From Phytophthora sp. 'mugwort' (lineage: Eukaryota > Oomycota > Peronosporomycetes > Peronosporales > Peronosporaceae): a stretch of DNA of 64,000 nt. The stretch covers positions 3,162,001-3,226,000 of the forward strand of contig JAUCEF010000016.1 of assembly GCA_033558025.1 (NCBI GenBank). The letters run 5' to 3'. The translations under genes were made by a program, and so were the position numbers. This document shows, piece after piece, positions 1 through 10,412 of the stretch (position 1 is the stretch's first letter; every line of letters starts with the position of its first letter). The notes under the pieces were generated by a model. That model was not told where the DNA came from, did no database searches, and saw only the letters and a program-made list of their open reading frames with translations.

Positions 1-1016
1 CGGGCGTAATTGTCCGACGCTCCGGAATCGATCAATATGATCCATGGCTTCTCAAAGCCCTTCACCGTCGCCTCAACGACGAGGAAGACCGGCTTGCATA
101 CACGTTCCGTGTTAGAGGGTACGGCTTTCTCCGAGGCTGGGCCCTGTTGCCCTCCACCTCCATGAGGCTCAACAGAACTCAGTTCTTCCCCAGCAGGGCG
201 CCCCGCGCCTACTGAGTGTCGCCGTTTCCCCGCGACGAGCCGATGGCTTGGCTCGATGCAGAGCGAAGGCTCGTAGGAGCTTGACGCGACCTGCGTGACG
301 AGCAGGTTGCCGTCAAATGGGTGGTGCTTCGGCACATGAAGCACCGACCAATACCCATACGCTGCTCGGCAGCATGAAGCTCAGCTTCCTCATCTTCAGC
401 GTAGCTGAGGCCCATAGGGACCGGCCCGTCGGGCGGAGAAGCGTTGGTAACGCCTCAGCCAAGTCGAGACGACTTAGAGTTGAACTCGGCGTTCAACGCC
501 ACTCTCACGGCCTCTTCTAAAGAGGAAGGGTGAGTGCGGGGGACTTCCGGCCTGGCCACGCCAGGGTGGAGGCCCTCCATAGAGACTGTCACAGTCACTG
601 CCTCTGGCAGCGAAGCGACCGCTATGCCGGCGATCAGAGTTCGCAAGTCCTGGACGAAGTCCATCAAGTCCTTCTTACCCTGGCGGGTACTCAGAAAGCG
701 TGACCTCATGCGGTACGCCTGATTAGGCGGAGCAAACACCTGCGGAAGCTGGAGTTTCAGCTCTTCCCAGCTCGGTCGACGTGCCACACGTGAATGCCCA
801 TTCTCGTGCTCAGCCACCGAGCTTCGAGATCGCTAGTGCCACGCGCTGTTGCTCAGTACGGAGCATGGCCGATCCCATCGCCATTTCAATCTCACGGATC
901 CACAACATGAGGTTCTCCCCCTCCTTTCCTTCGAAAGTCTTGACGCTCACGATGAGCGGTTTAGGCCGGGAGGCCCCATCCTGCGATGTCGTCGACGTCG
1001 GTGCAGACGCCGACAT
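1..1016 (-). pseudogene. gag-protease of the gypsy-type element, frameshifted, 3' end outside window
   Basis: The coding sequence starts at ATG 1016 and is broken into at least three frames: 1016-810 (start of gag), about 790-455 (capsid-like part with the stretch FAPPNQAYRMRSRFL) and 415-209, which holds a zinc knuckle CFMCRSTTHLTATC (CX2CX4HX4C, lacking the usual glycine). At the very left edge the minus strand encodes LIDSGASDNYAR, the D-S-G active-site loop of a retropepsin. The frame changes near 810 and near 455 leave stop codons, so this copy should not make an intact Gag. Confidence 0.7.
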
Positions 1017-1234
1017 CCTCTGCTGGAGGTGCTCCGACAGAGCATTCTCGTAACGTTCACCGCGTCCGGTCCTTGTGAAGCAAGATGCGTTATGCCCTCA
1101 GGGCGGAGCAATACATAAGCTTTTTGAGCGCGTCTTGCTGGCTCTGGGACAGGTTAGAAAACGCTGTCTGCTCCATCCTCACCGAGGAATAGTCCTAAGA
1201 CCCAGGTGCGGGATTGACTACAACTGCTACCAGG

Positions 1235-1631
1235 TGCAGCGGGGCTGCGTAGCGTAGTGCGTCAGAGGAAGACGTATGACTCCCCGAGTCTTATCTGTGA
1301 TTATCCTAACCCCTAAGGTCTCCGCAGAGGCTTAGATCACTCTAGTTATACCACTAGAGACTCAAAGAGTCAGTATTCCTAAACCTAGGACAATACTCTC
1401 TTCAATGCTAAAATTGACTGTTACCTGTTTGCTTATCTGCGGCAAAACCGCCTGTGGTGTAAATGTATGACTCTAACTATTTACCATAGTTTAACCTAGT
1501 CAAATGCAAATCGAGTGGCCCTGTGGCCACGTACTGAAATCCCGTTAATCCAAGTGGTACCAAGTACCACTTACTGCAAGGTAACACGTAGCACGGCTAC
1601 ACTCGTGTTACCTTCGTGTAACCCCGTTACA
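1235..1631 (-). repeat. 5' LTR of the gypsy-type element
   Basis: On the minus strand the segment begins TGTAACGGGGTTACA and ends in CA at 1235-1236, about 397 bp in all. Two bases after it comes TGGTAGCAG (1224-1232, minus), which has the TGG start of a tRNA-type primer-binding site. The partner LTR is outside the window, so the boundaries rest on these termini only. Confidence 0.55.
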
Positions 1632-1640
1632 CTAGCGATT

Positions 1641-2150
1641 ATGTTCTACGTGCTCTCGCTGCCGTTCTTTATGATTGAGTCTCCCGCCTTCAGGGCGGTG
1701 TTCGTGTTCCTGAATTCGACTGTTAAGTTTCCGTCTCGCCATAAGTTGGCCGGCCCGCTGCTGGAGCGAGCGCGCGACGAATGCCGCAAGAAGGTCTACG
1801 AGCCTATAAGACGAAATCGAGTTGTATTTGTTGTTATGGGTAATGAACAGACACGAATGGAGCAAGCATCACAAACTTTACGGCAGTTGTGCCGGGGATG
1901 CGTCAATGTTTTGGTCGTCGTTGGCGTCTGGTACGGTACAGCATACACCTGACTACGTCGCAAAAGAGCTCGGCCGCGTCATCGACAAACCAGCAGTTAA
2001 CGGGGGCTGTTGTGGTTAGCGTCTTGACCGACAATGCCTCAAATATGGCCAAAGCCTGTGAGGTTTTGGAGGAAAACCAGACCCAATTTTTCGGGCAGTT
2101 GCGCAGCTCACGTTCTCAACCTTCTGCTGGAAGATGTTTATTACCATCAT
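1641..2150 (+). pseudogene. hAT-like (DUF659-type) transposase fragment
   Basis: Three frames read in series give a recognisable hAT-type N-terminal region: a stretch with PFFMIESPAFRAVF and LAGPLLERARDECRKKVYE at about 1660-1810, then YVAKELGRVIDK at about 1950-1990, then VVSVLTDNASNMAKACEVLEE at about 2013-2075. The last piece matches the conserved TDNASNM block of DUF659/hAT proteins. At least two frameshifts separate the pieces, and no C-terminal dimerisation domain is present, so this is a dead fragment. Confidence 0.6.
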
Positions 2151-2265
2151 CTCGGGCTGAAGCCGCGAGCTCTCATCATCTCGGGCTGATGCCGCGAGTT
2201 ATTGCCGTCTGGGGCTGACGCAACGATTTTCATCGCTCTCAGGCCGACGCAGACTGACTGATCTC
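2149..2265 (+). repeat. Degenerate ~28-bp minisatellite, about four units
   Basis: Four consecutive units begin CATCATCTCGGGCTG, CATCATCTCGGGCTG, TGCCGTCTGGGGCTG and CATCGCTCTCAGGCCG, with CCGCGAG or a decayed version in the second half of each. Unit length is about 28-29 bp and the later units are progressively diverged. Confidence 0.6.
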
Positions 2266-2518
2266 TTTGGTCTCCACTGAAAAACCAAAATTATGATGAT
2301 GTTTCTCATTCCTCGTAACTTGCTAATATTTAAGAATAGATTGCGATCAATTTTGGATATTGCTCCGAACTATCGCTAGCGCCATAACAAGTTCATCGTG
2401 CGTGTCTACAACTAATCCAACAAGCTCATCATCATCATCGTCTACAAACCTAACCCATCGAGGAAGTCTACAACTCGAGTGTATTTCTATTGTTATTTTT
2501 AGTGAGCCAATCAAAATC
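2266..2518. other. Unassigned spacer before the copia element
   Basis: AT-richer spacer with no coding signal that I can support. Its last five bases, AAATC (2514-2518), are one arm of the target duplication of the copia element. Confidence 0.5.
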
Positions 2519-2874
2519 TGTTGTCAAGGAGACGCCTCGAGCAGCTACGGTATACCGGTAGGATACCGGTATGACCTTCACTCAGTGGCACCGCAATCAT
2601 TCCTGTGATCACGAGACGAAGATTACGTCACGGTGTTTATGGGAAGGTGTTTACGCCACGGACGATTACGCCACGGGTGGGTACAAGATTGTGGGTACAT
2701 GATGGTCATCGACGTGGCACTCCCTGATTGGCTGAAGCAACTCAGTATCCAGTAGAGAATCCAGTAGAGTGTACCCAGTAGGTAGAACTGTAGGCTTAGA
2801 GGTAGCAAGGAGTTTGCGAACTAAGGACCTAAATCAATCACTTTGCATTTTGCCATCAAGTGACCAAGCCTTTT
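2519..2874 (+). repeat. Copia 5' LTR
   Basis: The LTR starts TGTTGTCAAGG and ends AAGCCTTTT. The exact ends are set by the flanking AAATC duplication and by the constant 4,444-bp offset to the 3' copy. The non-canonical TT end overlaps the probable primer-binding site TGGTTATGAGCCC starting at 2874. Confidence 0.9.
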
Positions 2875-2878
2875 GGTT

Positions 2879-5800
2879 ATGAGCCCAAGCCCCGCCTTCT
2901 CTGAAGACCCCGACTACGCCTTCGCCATGGACGCCACGCAGACATCCACCGCCCGCATCAACAAGTTCGACGGAACTAACTTCCACACGTGGAAGTTCAA
3001 GATGCAGATGGTGCTCGAGGAGCGCGAACTGTGGGAAGTAACAAGTGGGGAAGTGAAGCTGGAGCACTGCCAGACCGCGGCCGATCAAGCGCTCTTCCGG
3101 AAGAAGTCGCGCAAGGCGCTGGCGATGATCTGTCTCGCGATGGAGGATTCGCAGCTACCGCTGGTTCGCTCGGCGAAGGACGCGCATGATGCATGGTCAA
3201 GACGGGAAGGACACTTCGAGAAGAAGAGATTGGCCAACAAGCTTTTTCTTCGTCGACGTTTCTTCACGACGATGATGGACGAAGGTGATGATGTGCTGGA
3301 GCACATCAACAAGATCAAGACGCTGGCGGAGCAGCTCGACGCAGTGGGCGCTCCGGTCAGCGAGGACGACTTGGTGATCACGCTTTTGGGAAGTCTGAGC
3401 GAGTCGTACCAGTTCCTGATCACGGCGTTGGAGTCGAGAGCCGACTCACTGTCGTGGGAACTCGTGACGTCTCGGCTGCTGCATGAGGACATGAAGCGCA
3501 AGGAACAAGGTGGCGGTACGGACGGCACCGCGCACGGTCAAGCGTTCATGATGAAGGACAACAAGCGCAAGGGCAGACCGGTGAAGAAGACCGGGGCGTG
3601 CCACAATTGCGGCAAGTTTGGACATTGGATCGCGGAATGTCCATCGCGGATCCAGAACGACGCGGAGCGATATCGGTCGCAGCGTGCGAATGTCGCGCAG
3701 GATGAAGATTCTAGCGACTTCCTCTTCTCGGTTGGTGGTGGCAGCAACTCCGTCAAGTCGAATGGAGTGTGGCTGGTCGACTCGGGTGCGACGCAGCACA
3801 TGACGTACTCGAAGGAGTACATGAAGAACTACAAGAAGATCTCTCCGGTGGACTTGCATCTCGCGGACGACGGTGTGGTTCAGGCTGTGGGGACCGGCGA
3901 CATTGTGATGTCGATGAAGACCCCGCGCGGCATGAAGAAGGGTGTGCTCACGAACGCGTGGCACATTCCGAAGCTGTCACGCAACATGTTTTCGGTTGGT
4001 AGGTTCACCAAGGACGTCGGGCCAGTCATCTTCGAGAGCGACGGATGCTTCGCTGAAACGAAGAGTCTCAAGTGGAAGCTCGGCGCTCGTGAGGGCAAAG
4101 GGCTGTTCAAGCTGTGCATGACTCCGATGATGCCTGACAAGGCCAATGCGGCAAGTTCGAAGGATCGCCAAGGGGACACCACGTCGTACCTCTGGCACCT
4201 TCGACTTGGTCACATCGGCCATGGCGGTCTAGACGCCATCGTCAAGAAGGGCTACGGTGTTGGTATCGACATGGCGTCGGTGAAGCAGTGGGAGCTGTGC
4301 GACGGATGCGCACGCGGCAAGCAAACGCGAGTGAGCTACATAAAGACGTCGCCAAACCGTGCGAAGCAAGTGCTGGAAGTCGTACACAGTGATGTATGCG
4401 GTCCCATGCAGACGCCGACCTTTGGAGGCAAGCGCTATTTTGTCACGTTTATCGATGACAAGTCGCACTTCTGTGTGGTGTACCTATTGCGCAACAAGTC
4501 CGAGGTGGCCGACAAGTTCGCGCAATTCGTCGCGTTAACTGAGACCCAGACTGGCAAGCGCGTGAAAATGCTGCGGAGCGACAACGGTGGCGAGTACACG
4601 TCAAGTCAACTGGCGAAGTTCTGCAGTGACCGCGGCATCGTGCAAAAGTTCACTCCACCGTACACGCCTCAGCTCAATGGAGTCGCGGAACGAATGAATC
4701 GAATGTTGGTGGGGTGTGCGCGCTGCATGTTGGAACATGCCGGACTGTCGAAAGAGTATTGGGGCGAAGCCGTAATGACTGTCACGTTCCTACGCAATCG
4801 GTGTCCGACGCGCGCGATCAGCCACGACAAGTCGCCGCACCAAGTCTGGACGGGCAAGAAGCCACTGCTGGCAAATATGAAGGTATTCGGTTGCCACGCG
4901 TACATGCTTGTGCCAAAGGAAAAAGGTCCAAGTTTGACGCTCGATCGGTGCGTTGCCGTTTTCTCGGATACTCAGAACACAAGAAAGCGTATCGGTTTGA
5001 AGAACTCGAGAGTGGTCGCGTGCTGATAAGCCGCGACGCACAGTTTATGGAAGACGTTTTTGACAGTGGGAGACGCAATTACGCACTAAAGGAAGTGCTC
5101 GTGGACGTTCAAGACAAAGAAGATGAAGTTGCCACGGATGAAGAAATCCCATCGTCTAGATCGGATGGGGATGAAGAAGAAGTTGGACGGGATGAAGACT
5201 TCGAGCCCGGCAGCAAGCGACACCCGCGGACGCAATCGCTGGAGGAAGCGGTAGAGATTCCAGATGCCAAGCGGTATGCCTCGCAGAACCGATATCACAC
5301 ACTGGATGAGATGTCTGCGGTGGCGCAAGAAAACGCAAACGTCGAGGCTGCTTACGTCGTGGATTCAGTGGGAGAAATGCCGGCCACATTCAAGTCAGCG
5401 ATGGAATCCAACGACGCAAGCAAGTGGAAGGAAGCTTGTGACTCGGAACACGACTCGCTTTGCAAGAACGAGACGTGGGACGTGGTGCCGTTGCCTAAGG
5501 GACGCAAGGCGATCGGCTGCCGATGGGTGTTTCGAGTGAAGGAGAACCAAGCCGGAGAGATCGAGCGGTTCAAGGCGCGCCTGGTGGCCAAGGGGTTCTC
5601 GCAGAAGTACGGCATCGACTATGAGGAGACATTCGCACCAGTGGCCAAGTTCACGTCGATCCGGGTGGTGTTGAGCATGGCTGCCAAGTACGGTCTCAAG
5701 CTGCATCAGATGGATGTCAAGACGGCTTTCCTGAATGGCGTGCTGGACGAGGAAATCTACATGCAACAGCCCGACGGATACGTTGACGAAGACCACCCGG

Positions 5801-7005
5801 AGTACGTATGCAAGCTCAAGCGGTCATTGTACGGATTGAAACAGTCACCACGCATGTGGAACCAGACCATCGACGACTTTATGCTAAAGATCGAGTTCAC
5901 CAAGTGTAAGACCGGCCACTGCGTGTACATCAAGAGAGACGGCGACATCATGGTACTGGTGGTGCTCTACGTTGACGACCTCATCATTGCAAGCAACGAC
6001 GATCACTTGCTGGAATCGACCAAGCGGGCAATCAGCGATCGGTTCGAGATGACGGACCTTGGCGATCTCAGCTACTTTCTCGGCATGGAAATCAAGCAAG
6101 ATCGAGAAGTCGGCGTTGTAACAATTCGGCAGACCAAATTCGCGCAAAGTATCCTGAACAAGTTTGGCATGGAAGATTGCAAGCCCGTGAAAACACCACA
6201 AGATCCGGGACTCAAGCTAACCAAGAACATGTGCGAAGGAGACTGCAAGCACGAAGATACCATGAAGAACGTGCCGTACCGGAATGCTGTAGGCTGCCTC
6301 ATGTACTTAATGGTGGGCACACGTCCGGACCTGGCGACAGCAGTGGGCTCACTAAGTCAATTCGCGTCGGATCTATGTCCCACACACTGGCAGGCACTCA
6401 AGCGAGTACTTCGGTATATTCGAGGCACGACGACGCACGGCATCGAGTTCAGCGCGAAGGACAAAGAAGGTATTCGCGGCTACTCAGATGCGGACTGGGC
6501 GGGCGATATCGAGTCACGTCGCAGTACAAGTGGCTACGCATTCATGATGAACGGTGGATGCGTGAGCTGGCGCAGCAAGAAGCAGAGGACAGTGGCGCTA
6601 TCATCGACAGAGGCCGAGTATATGGCGCTCTCGGAAGCTACGCAAGAGGCGTTGTGGCTCAAGGCGTTCCTGCATGAAATCGGTGAGATCAAGAACGACG
6701 ACGCAGTGCTGATCTACAAGGACAACCAAGGCTCCATCGCGTTGGCCAAAAACCCGGAGTTCCACAAGCGCACCAAGCACATCGACATTCGCTACCACTT
6801 CGTGCGCGAAAAGGTGGAAGACGGTCAAGTGGTGCTGCAGTACGTCTCGACAACCGACATGCTGGCCGACATCATGACGAAGGCGATCACTGCTGTGCAG
6901 TTTGAAGTTCTTCGGAAAAAGCTCGGGATCCAAGGTACAACAACTGTCGAGTCGAGTGGGAGTGTTGTCAAGGTGATGCCTCGAGCAGCTACGGTATACC
7001 TGTAG
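2879..7005 (+). pseudogene. Copia gag-pol polyprotein, split by one frameshift
   Basis: From ATG 2879 (or ATG 2927, start of the MDATQ gag core) the frame encodes gag with zinc knuckle CHNCGKFGHWIAEC, protease loop LVDSGATQHM, a GAG-pre-integrase HxxxxH region (WHLRLGH) and a DDE integrase. Reading shifts by -1 at a run of five A at 4919-4925, where the first frame goes to a stop at 5026 and the homologous sequence continues in frame 1 to 7005. That second part has the reverse transcriptase motif YVDD (about 5970) and RNase H with the D-E-D pattern and the late KHIDIRYHF motif. One missing A in a homopolymer is either a real inactivating mutation or a sequencing error. It lies in the integrase C-terminal region, not at a usual programmed frameshift point. 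Confidence 0.9.
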
Positions 7006-7318
7006 GATACCGGTATGACCTTCACTCAGTGGCACCGCAATCATTCCTGTGATCACGAGACGAAGATTACGTCACGGTGTTTATGGGAAGGTGTTTACGC
7101 CACGGACGATTACGCCACGGGTGGGTACAAGATTGTGGGTACATGATGGTCATCGACGTGGCACTCCCTGATTGGCTGAAGCAACTCAGTATCCAGTAGA
7201 GAATCCAGTAGAGTGTACCCAGTAGGTAGAACTGTAGGCTTAGAGGTAGCAAGGAGTTTGCGAACTAAGGACCTAAATCAATCACTTTGCATTTTGCCAT
7301 CAAGTGACCAAGCCTTTT
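6963..7318 (+). repeat. Copia 3' LTR
   Basis: Second copy of the 356-bp LTR. It differs from the 5' copy at 6974 and 6977 and once more in the GGTATACC(G/T)GTAGG region, and is otherwise the same by eye. The polyprotein stop codon (7003-7005) lies inside this LTR. Confidence 0.92.
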
Positions 7319-7329
7319 AAATCATTTAA

Positions 7330-8790
7330 TTTGCGCGAAAGAAATAGCATAACCCATGCGAGTGGAGATGCTCTACTGTAATAACTGAAATACTGTACCC
7401 ATACATGATGCTAGCTGTCTCTTTCTGGCCAACGTTCAATGGAATAATAACCCGTGGATCACCGACCAAACAGGGCAAATGCTGACCACCACGAAGTACT
7501 CGAAGATCAGGGCGTGTACACTTGAGGAGTTGCAGATCCAACGGCGAGGGACAACAACGTACCAGATGACAATACCAACCCGCGGGGCTAAAGCGCACTT
7601 GCAACCAAAGCTACGACGCGGGGGAATCGCATCCTCAGCAGTCTACCGCAAATCGAGGACGGAGCAGCATTGCAAGAATCAAAGCAAGTGACGATGAGGC
7701 ATCCAACGATACTGTCACATGAGTACACCTGGGCAACGAGCGGAGCGGGACGGATCAGCGGAGTCTGGGAGAACAAGGTCAGCGGAGACAAAGTCAAGAT
7801 CGAACTTGAACAGCAACCCAATGGGATTAACTGGAGGTAGCAGACAACACCACAATAGCAGCGGCAATTACGCCGGACGCACGCAAACTTCAGATACACG
7901 AAAAGGAAGGCAGTATCGTATTCTTCGCGCACCCGAAACTCTACAGGTTTCCCTGGTCCGTACCAGAATCGATTGCCAACAAGCATATCGGGGCAGCCAT
8001 CAAGAAGCAAGTCACCAGACGATATCAAAAGGAAGGCTCGGCGATATCGGGAGTGTAAAGCAGTTGCGGCGCGGGCGAGCGAGTGGCAGGCAGCAGTTAT
8101 GCAACAAACACCGAAGAAGGTCTGGGCACACAACAACGAATTGACAGCGTACCAAGTCTGGGTGGAGTACTGCATAGCGGTTCGTCAATTCAACCTATTC
8201 AACGAAGGAAGGATACTCGACAACAGCTGCACGAAACTGCAGTGCTGCCACGGCAAGAAGGAGACAATGGAGCATATATTTTGGGAATGCCCATGCGCAC
8301 AGGCATGTTGGCAACAGCTCGTCTGTCACTGGACTGGAGAACGATGGAAGGTGGGTAAACTAGCTCAGTTCATGAGGCATTGTGCGAACAGGACAGCACT
8401 GCAGCTCTCCAAGTACAGGAGAAATCGCATCACCCGAGAAAACCCAGATGAAGTCAAGGAGTACGCAGAGGAGTGGACCAGAATTTGGAGAATCCTCAGC
8501 AGTATCTGCGTGGAACGTTTATGAGGCAGCGCGATGAGGTGGTGTTTCAAGGAGAAGAGGTCACAATAGAAGGCAGCAAGAAGGCGTTCTGGACAGCAGG
8601 GATGCGTCAACTGCAAGCAATCGAAAAAAGAGAGGGAAGACAACCGGGAACAATCAGCAACGGGACGCGAGTACTGTTATGTCAGCAGGCACTGGCAAGA
8701 CAGCCCCGGGAGAAGTCACCAACAGGGATAAGCCCCGGACCACCAGGAACCGGCGTTGCTAACCAGGCTCAGGATCTAGCAGACATCTAG
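7330..8790 (+). mobile_element. LINE-type retrotransposon 3' remnant
   Basis: Coding-like pieces in different frames lie in series: about 7839-8057 (with SIVFFAHPKLYRFPWSVPES), about 7973-8524 and 8473-8790. The middle piece contains CCHGKKETMEHIFWECPCAQ, the Cys/His cluster of the zf-RVT domain found at the C terminus of many LINE reverse transcriptases. The last piece (KKAFWTAGMRQLQAIEKREG) has a degenerate relative at 56.3 kb. No reverse transcriptase core remains and frames are broken. 7330-7830 shows no clear domain. Confidence 0.6.
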
Positions 8791-8837
8791 TTGCCGATAA
8801 AGGTCAAATAGGCAAATAGTCTGCCTCTATGATACTA

Positions 8838-10410
8838 CAGTGCGGGCATTAATTATACTGCCACCGATGAAAACTGTCCAATTTCAGCGGGTAGTTCGAT
8901 TTAGAATTTGGTTTTCTAACTAATGGAAATAGCTTGTCCAAACAAGGCGAATATCGTTGGAAGCGCTCCATTTCCGCAAATTCTCTTTGCGGGGCAAGCA
9001 AAACCGTCACCAGACAAATGAAAAAGCGGGAAAAAGCTATATTGCCGTTGCCATTTTCGTCCACCACAAGCGCATTGTGCTCCCGCTAGTATTTAGTTTT
9101 GGCTCCACGACGCTCAAGGACTTCGATGCACCGCTTGGGCATCGACTTGAGCAACTTGGCGATGAGCTCTGACCCGATCTTTGCCCATGAGTCTTGAATG
9201 TCCGCAATGAGGTCTGCCCGGGTTGAAAATTGCCGCCTGTTAGCGTAAACTGCACGGGCGAGGACGCCCCACATGTTCTCGATAGGATTTAGATCCGGCG
9301 ACTTCGCTGGCCACTCCATAAGCTCGACGTTTTGCTCTTGGAGGAACGCTTTGGTAGTCCCCGACGAGTGGATCGACGCATTATCCTGCTGAAAAATGCA
9401 GTCGCGCCCGTACAAACGATCGATAAAAGGCAAAAGATGCTCTGACAGGGTGAGGATGTATCCCTCGCTGTCTTGCGTACCGTCCAAAATCACGAGGTCG
9501 CTTTTACCGTGAGAGCAAAACGCACCCCACACCATGACGCTGCCGCCGCCACTCTGGCGCGTTGAGAAGAACTTTTTCTCGCGGCGGAGGTCATGCCAGT
9601 AGTACTCGAGACCATCCGGGCCGTCCAAGTTGAACTTCTTCTCGTCGGAAAGACGCACTTGGCCCACTTGGCCTCGTCCCAGGTCACCTTGTCACGCGCC
9701 CACTTGAGCCGATCTCCTTGTGCTTCTTGGTCAGCACTGGCGACGCCTTGCGCTTAGCGTACGTCAAGTGCGTGCTCTCCTGAAGCACCTGCTTGACTTG
9801 GCGTACTCCAACAGGCAGCTCAAGCTGCTCCTGCAGTCCTCTGGCGCTCAAATCCCCTTTCGACGCCTCGCACAAGAGGCGCCGCTTGGCAGCGGGGGTC
9901 AGCTTTGGTGGGCGGCCGGGCCGCTTGGTAGTGTTGTAAGACTTCAGAGAGTTCAGAAAGGTGTGGATTGCAGGTCGCGAGCGCCCTAGGTCCTGTGCGA
10001 TTGCTCGCTCGCTCATACCGTCTGTAGAGGGCTAAAATCGCTGCCTGCTCATTGTGAGGGTCGTTCCTCTAGGCATGCTAGCGCTAAGAAAAAAATATAG
10101 CGGCAGGCACCAAATGTATGAGCAAACGCGCAAAATCAGCGACTGCGCCACGTATAGGCATCACGCATAAGCAACGCCATTTAGCTCGTAATGTACGCAG
10201 TGGCAGTATAGCTTGTTCCCCTTCTGCAAGACGTCGCGATCGTTGTCGGTTTGGCTCGCAGCGAGTATTTGTCGAAATGGAGCGTTTTTAATGGTGTTCG
10301 CCTTAATTTCGAGCGCTCTTTTCATTGGTAAGAACGCCATGGTCGCTAAAGAACTATTGGCTGAAATTTGACCGTTTTCATGGGTGGCAGTATAATAAGT
10401 GCCCGCACTG
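8838..10410 (-). mobile_element. Tc1-like DNA transposon (DD34E)
   Basis: The element begins CAGTGCGGGCA at 8838 and ends TGCCCGCACTG at 10410, with TA on both sides (8836-8837 and 10411-10412). The inverted repeats stay similar for about 50 bp. It is 1,573 bp long and carries one transposase region on the minus strand. Its right-hand TA is also the left-hand TA of the next element. Confidence 0.9.
9086..10076 (-). pseudogene. Tc1-like transposase, frameshifted
   Basis: The probable original start is ATG at 10074-10076 (minus). The N-terminal region has a helix-turn-helix (RAIAQDLGRSRPAIHTFLNS) followed by a GRPPK linker. The catalytic part, 9667-9086, is open and contains a first Asp region, CIFQQDNASIHSS with the second Asp and PDLNPIENMWG with the Glu. 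There are 34 residues between the second Asp and the Glu, the DD34E spacing of Tc1 transposases. Frame breaks occur near 10030, near 9710 and near 9670, so the copy is inactive unless these are sequence errors. Confidence 0.88.
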
Positions 10411-10412
10411 TA

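Larger units (their letters stand above)
1..1631 (-). mobile_element. Ty3/gypsy-type LTR retrotransposon, 5' part, truncated by window edge
   Basis: Reading the minus strand from position 1631 there is an LTR, a possible primer-binding site, a broken gag, a zinc knuckle and the start of an aspartic protease before the window ends. The order (LTR, gag, CCHC, protease) fits an LTR retrotransposon. The gag resembles the gypsy-type gag common in oomycetes, so I call it Ty3/gypsy, but reverse transcriptase and integrase lie outside the window and the class cannot be proven here. The element sits directly beside a hAT-like fragment and probably inserted into it. Confidence 0.75.
2519..7318 (+). mobile_element. 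Ty1/copia LTR retrotransposon, near-complete, recent
   Basis: Two 356-bp direct repeats (2519-2874 and 6963-7318) flank a gag-pol region, and both outer edges carry the 5-bp duplication AAATC (2514-2518 and 7319-7323). Domain order is gag, zinc knuckle, protease, integrase, reverse transcriptase, RNase H, the copia order. The LTRs differ at about three positions that I can see, all near their 5' ends, which implies a recent insertion. A purine-rich tract (6954-6962) precedes the 3' LTR as a candidate polypurine tract. One frameshift interrupts the polyprotein. Confidence 0.93.

Noticed and set aside
4915..4930. Programmed -1 frameshift in the copia element
   Set aside because: The A-run does not form a standard slippery heptamer in the zero frame, lies inside the integrase region rather than at the gag/pol border, and is better explained as a single-base deletion or read error.
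7588..8175. Minus-strand open frame of 195 codons in the LINE remnant
   Set aside because: It lies opposite to plus-strand sequence with a zf-RVT cluster and LINE-like composition, and has no domain of its own.
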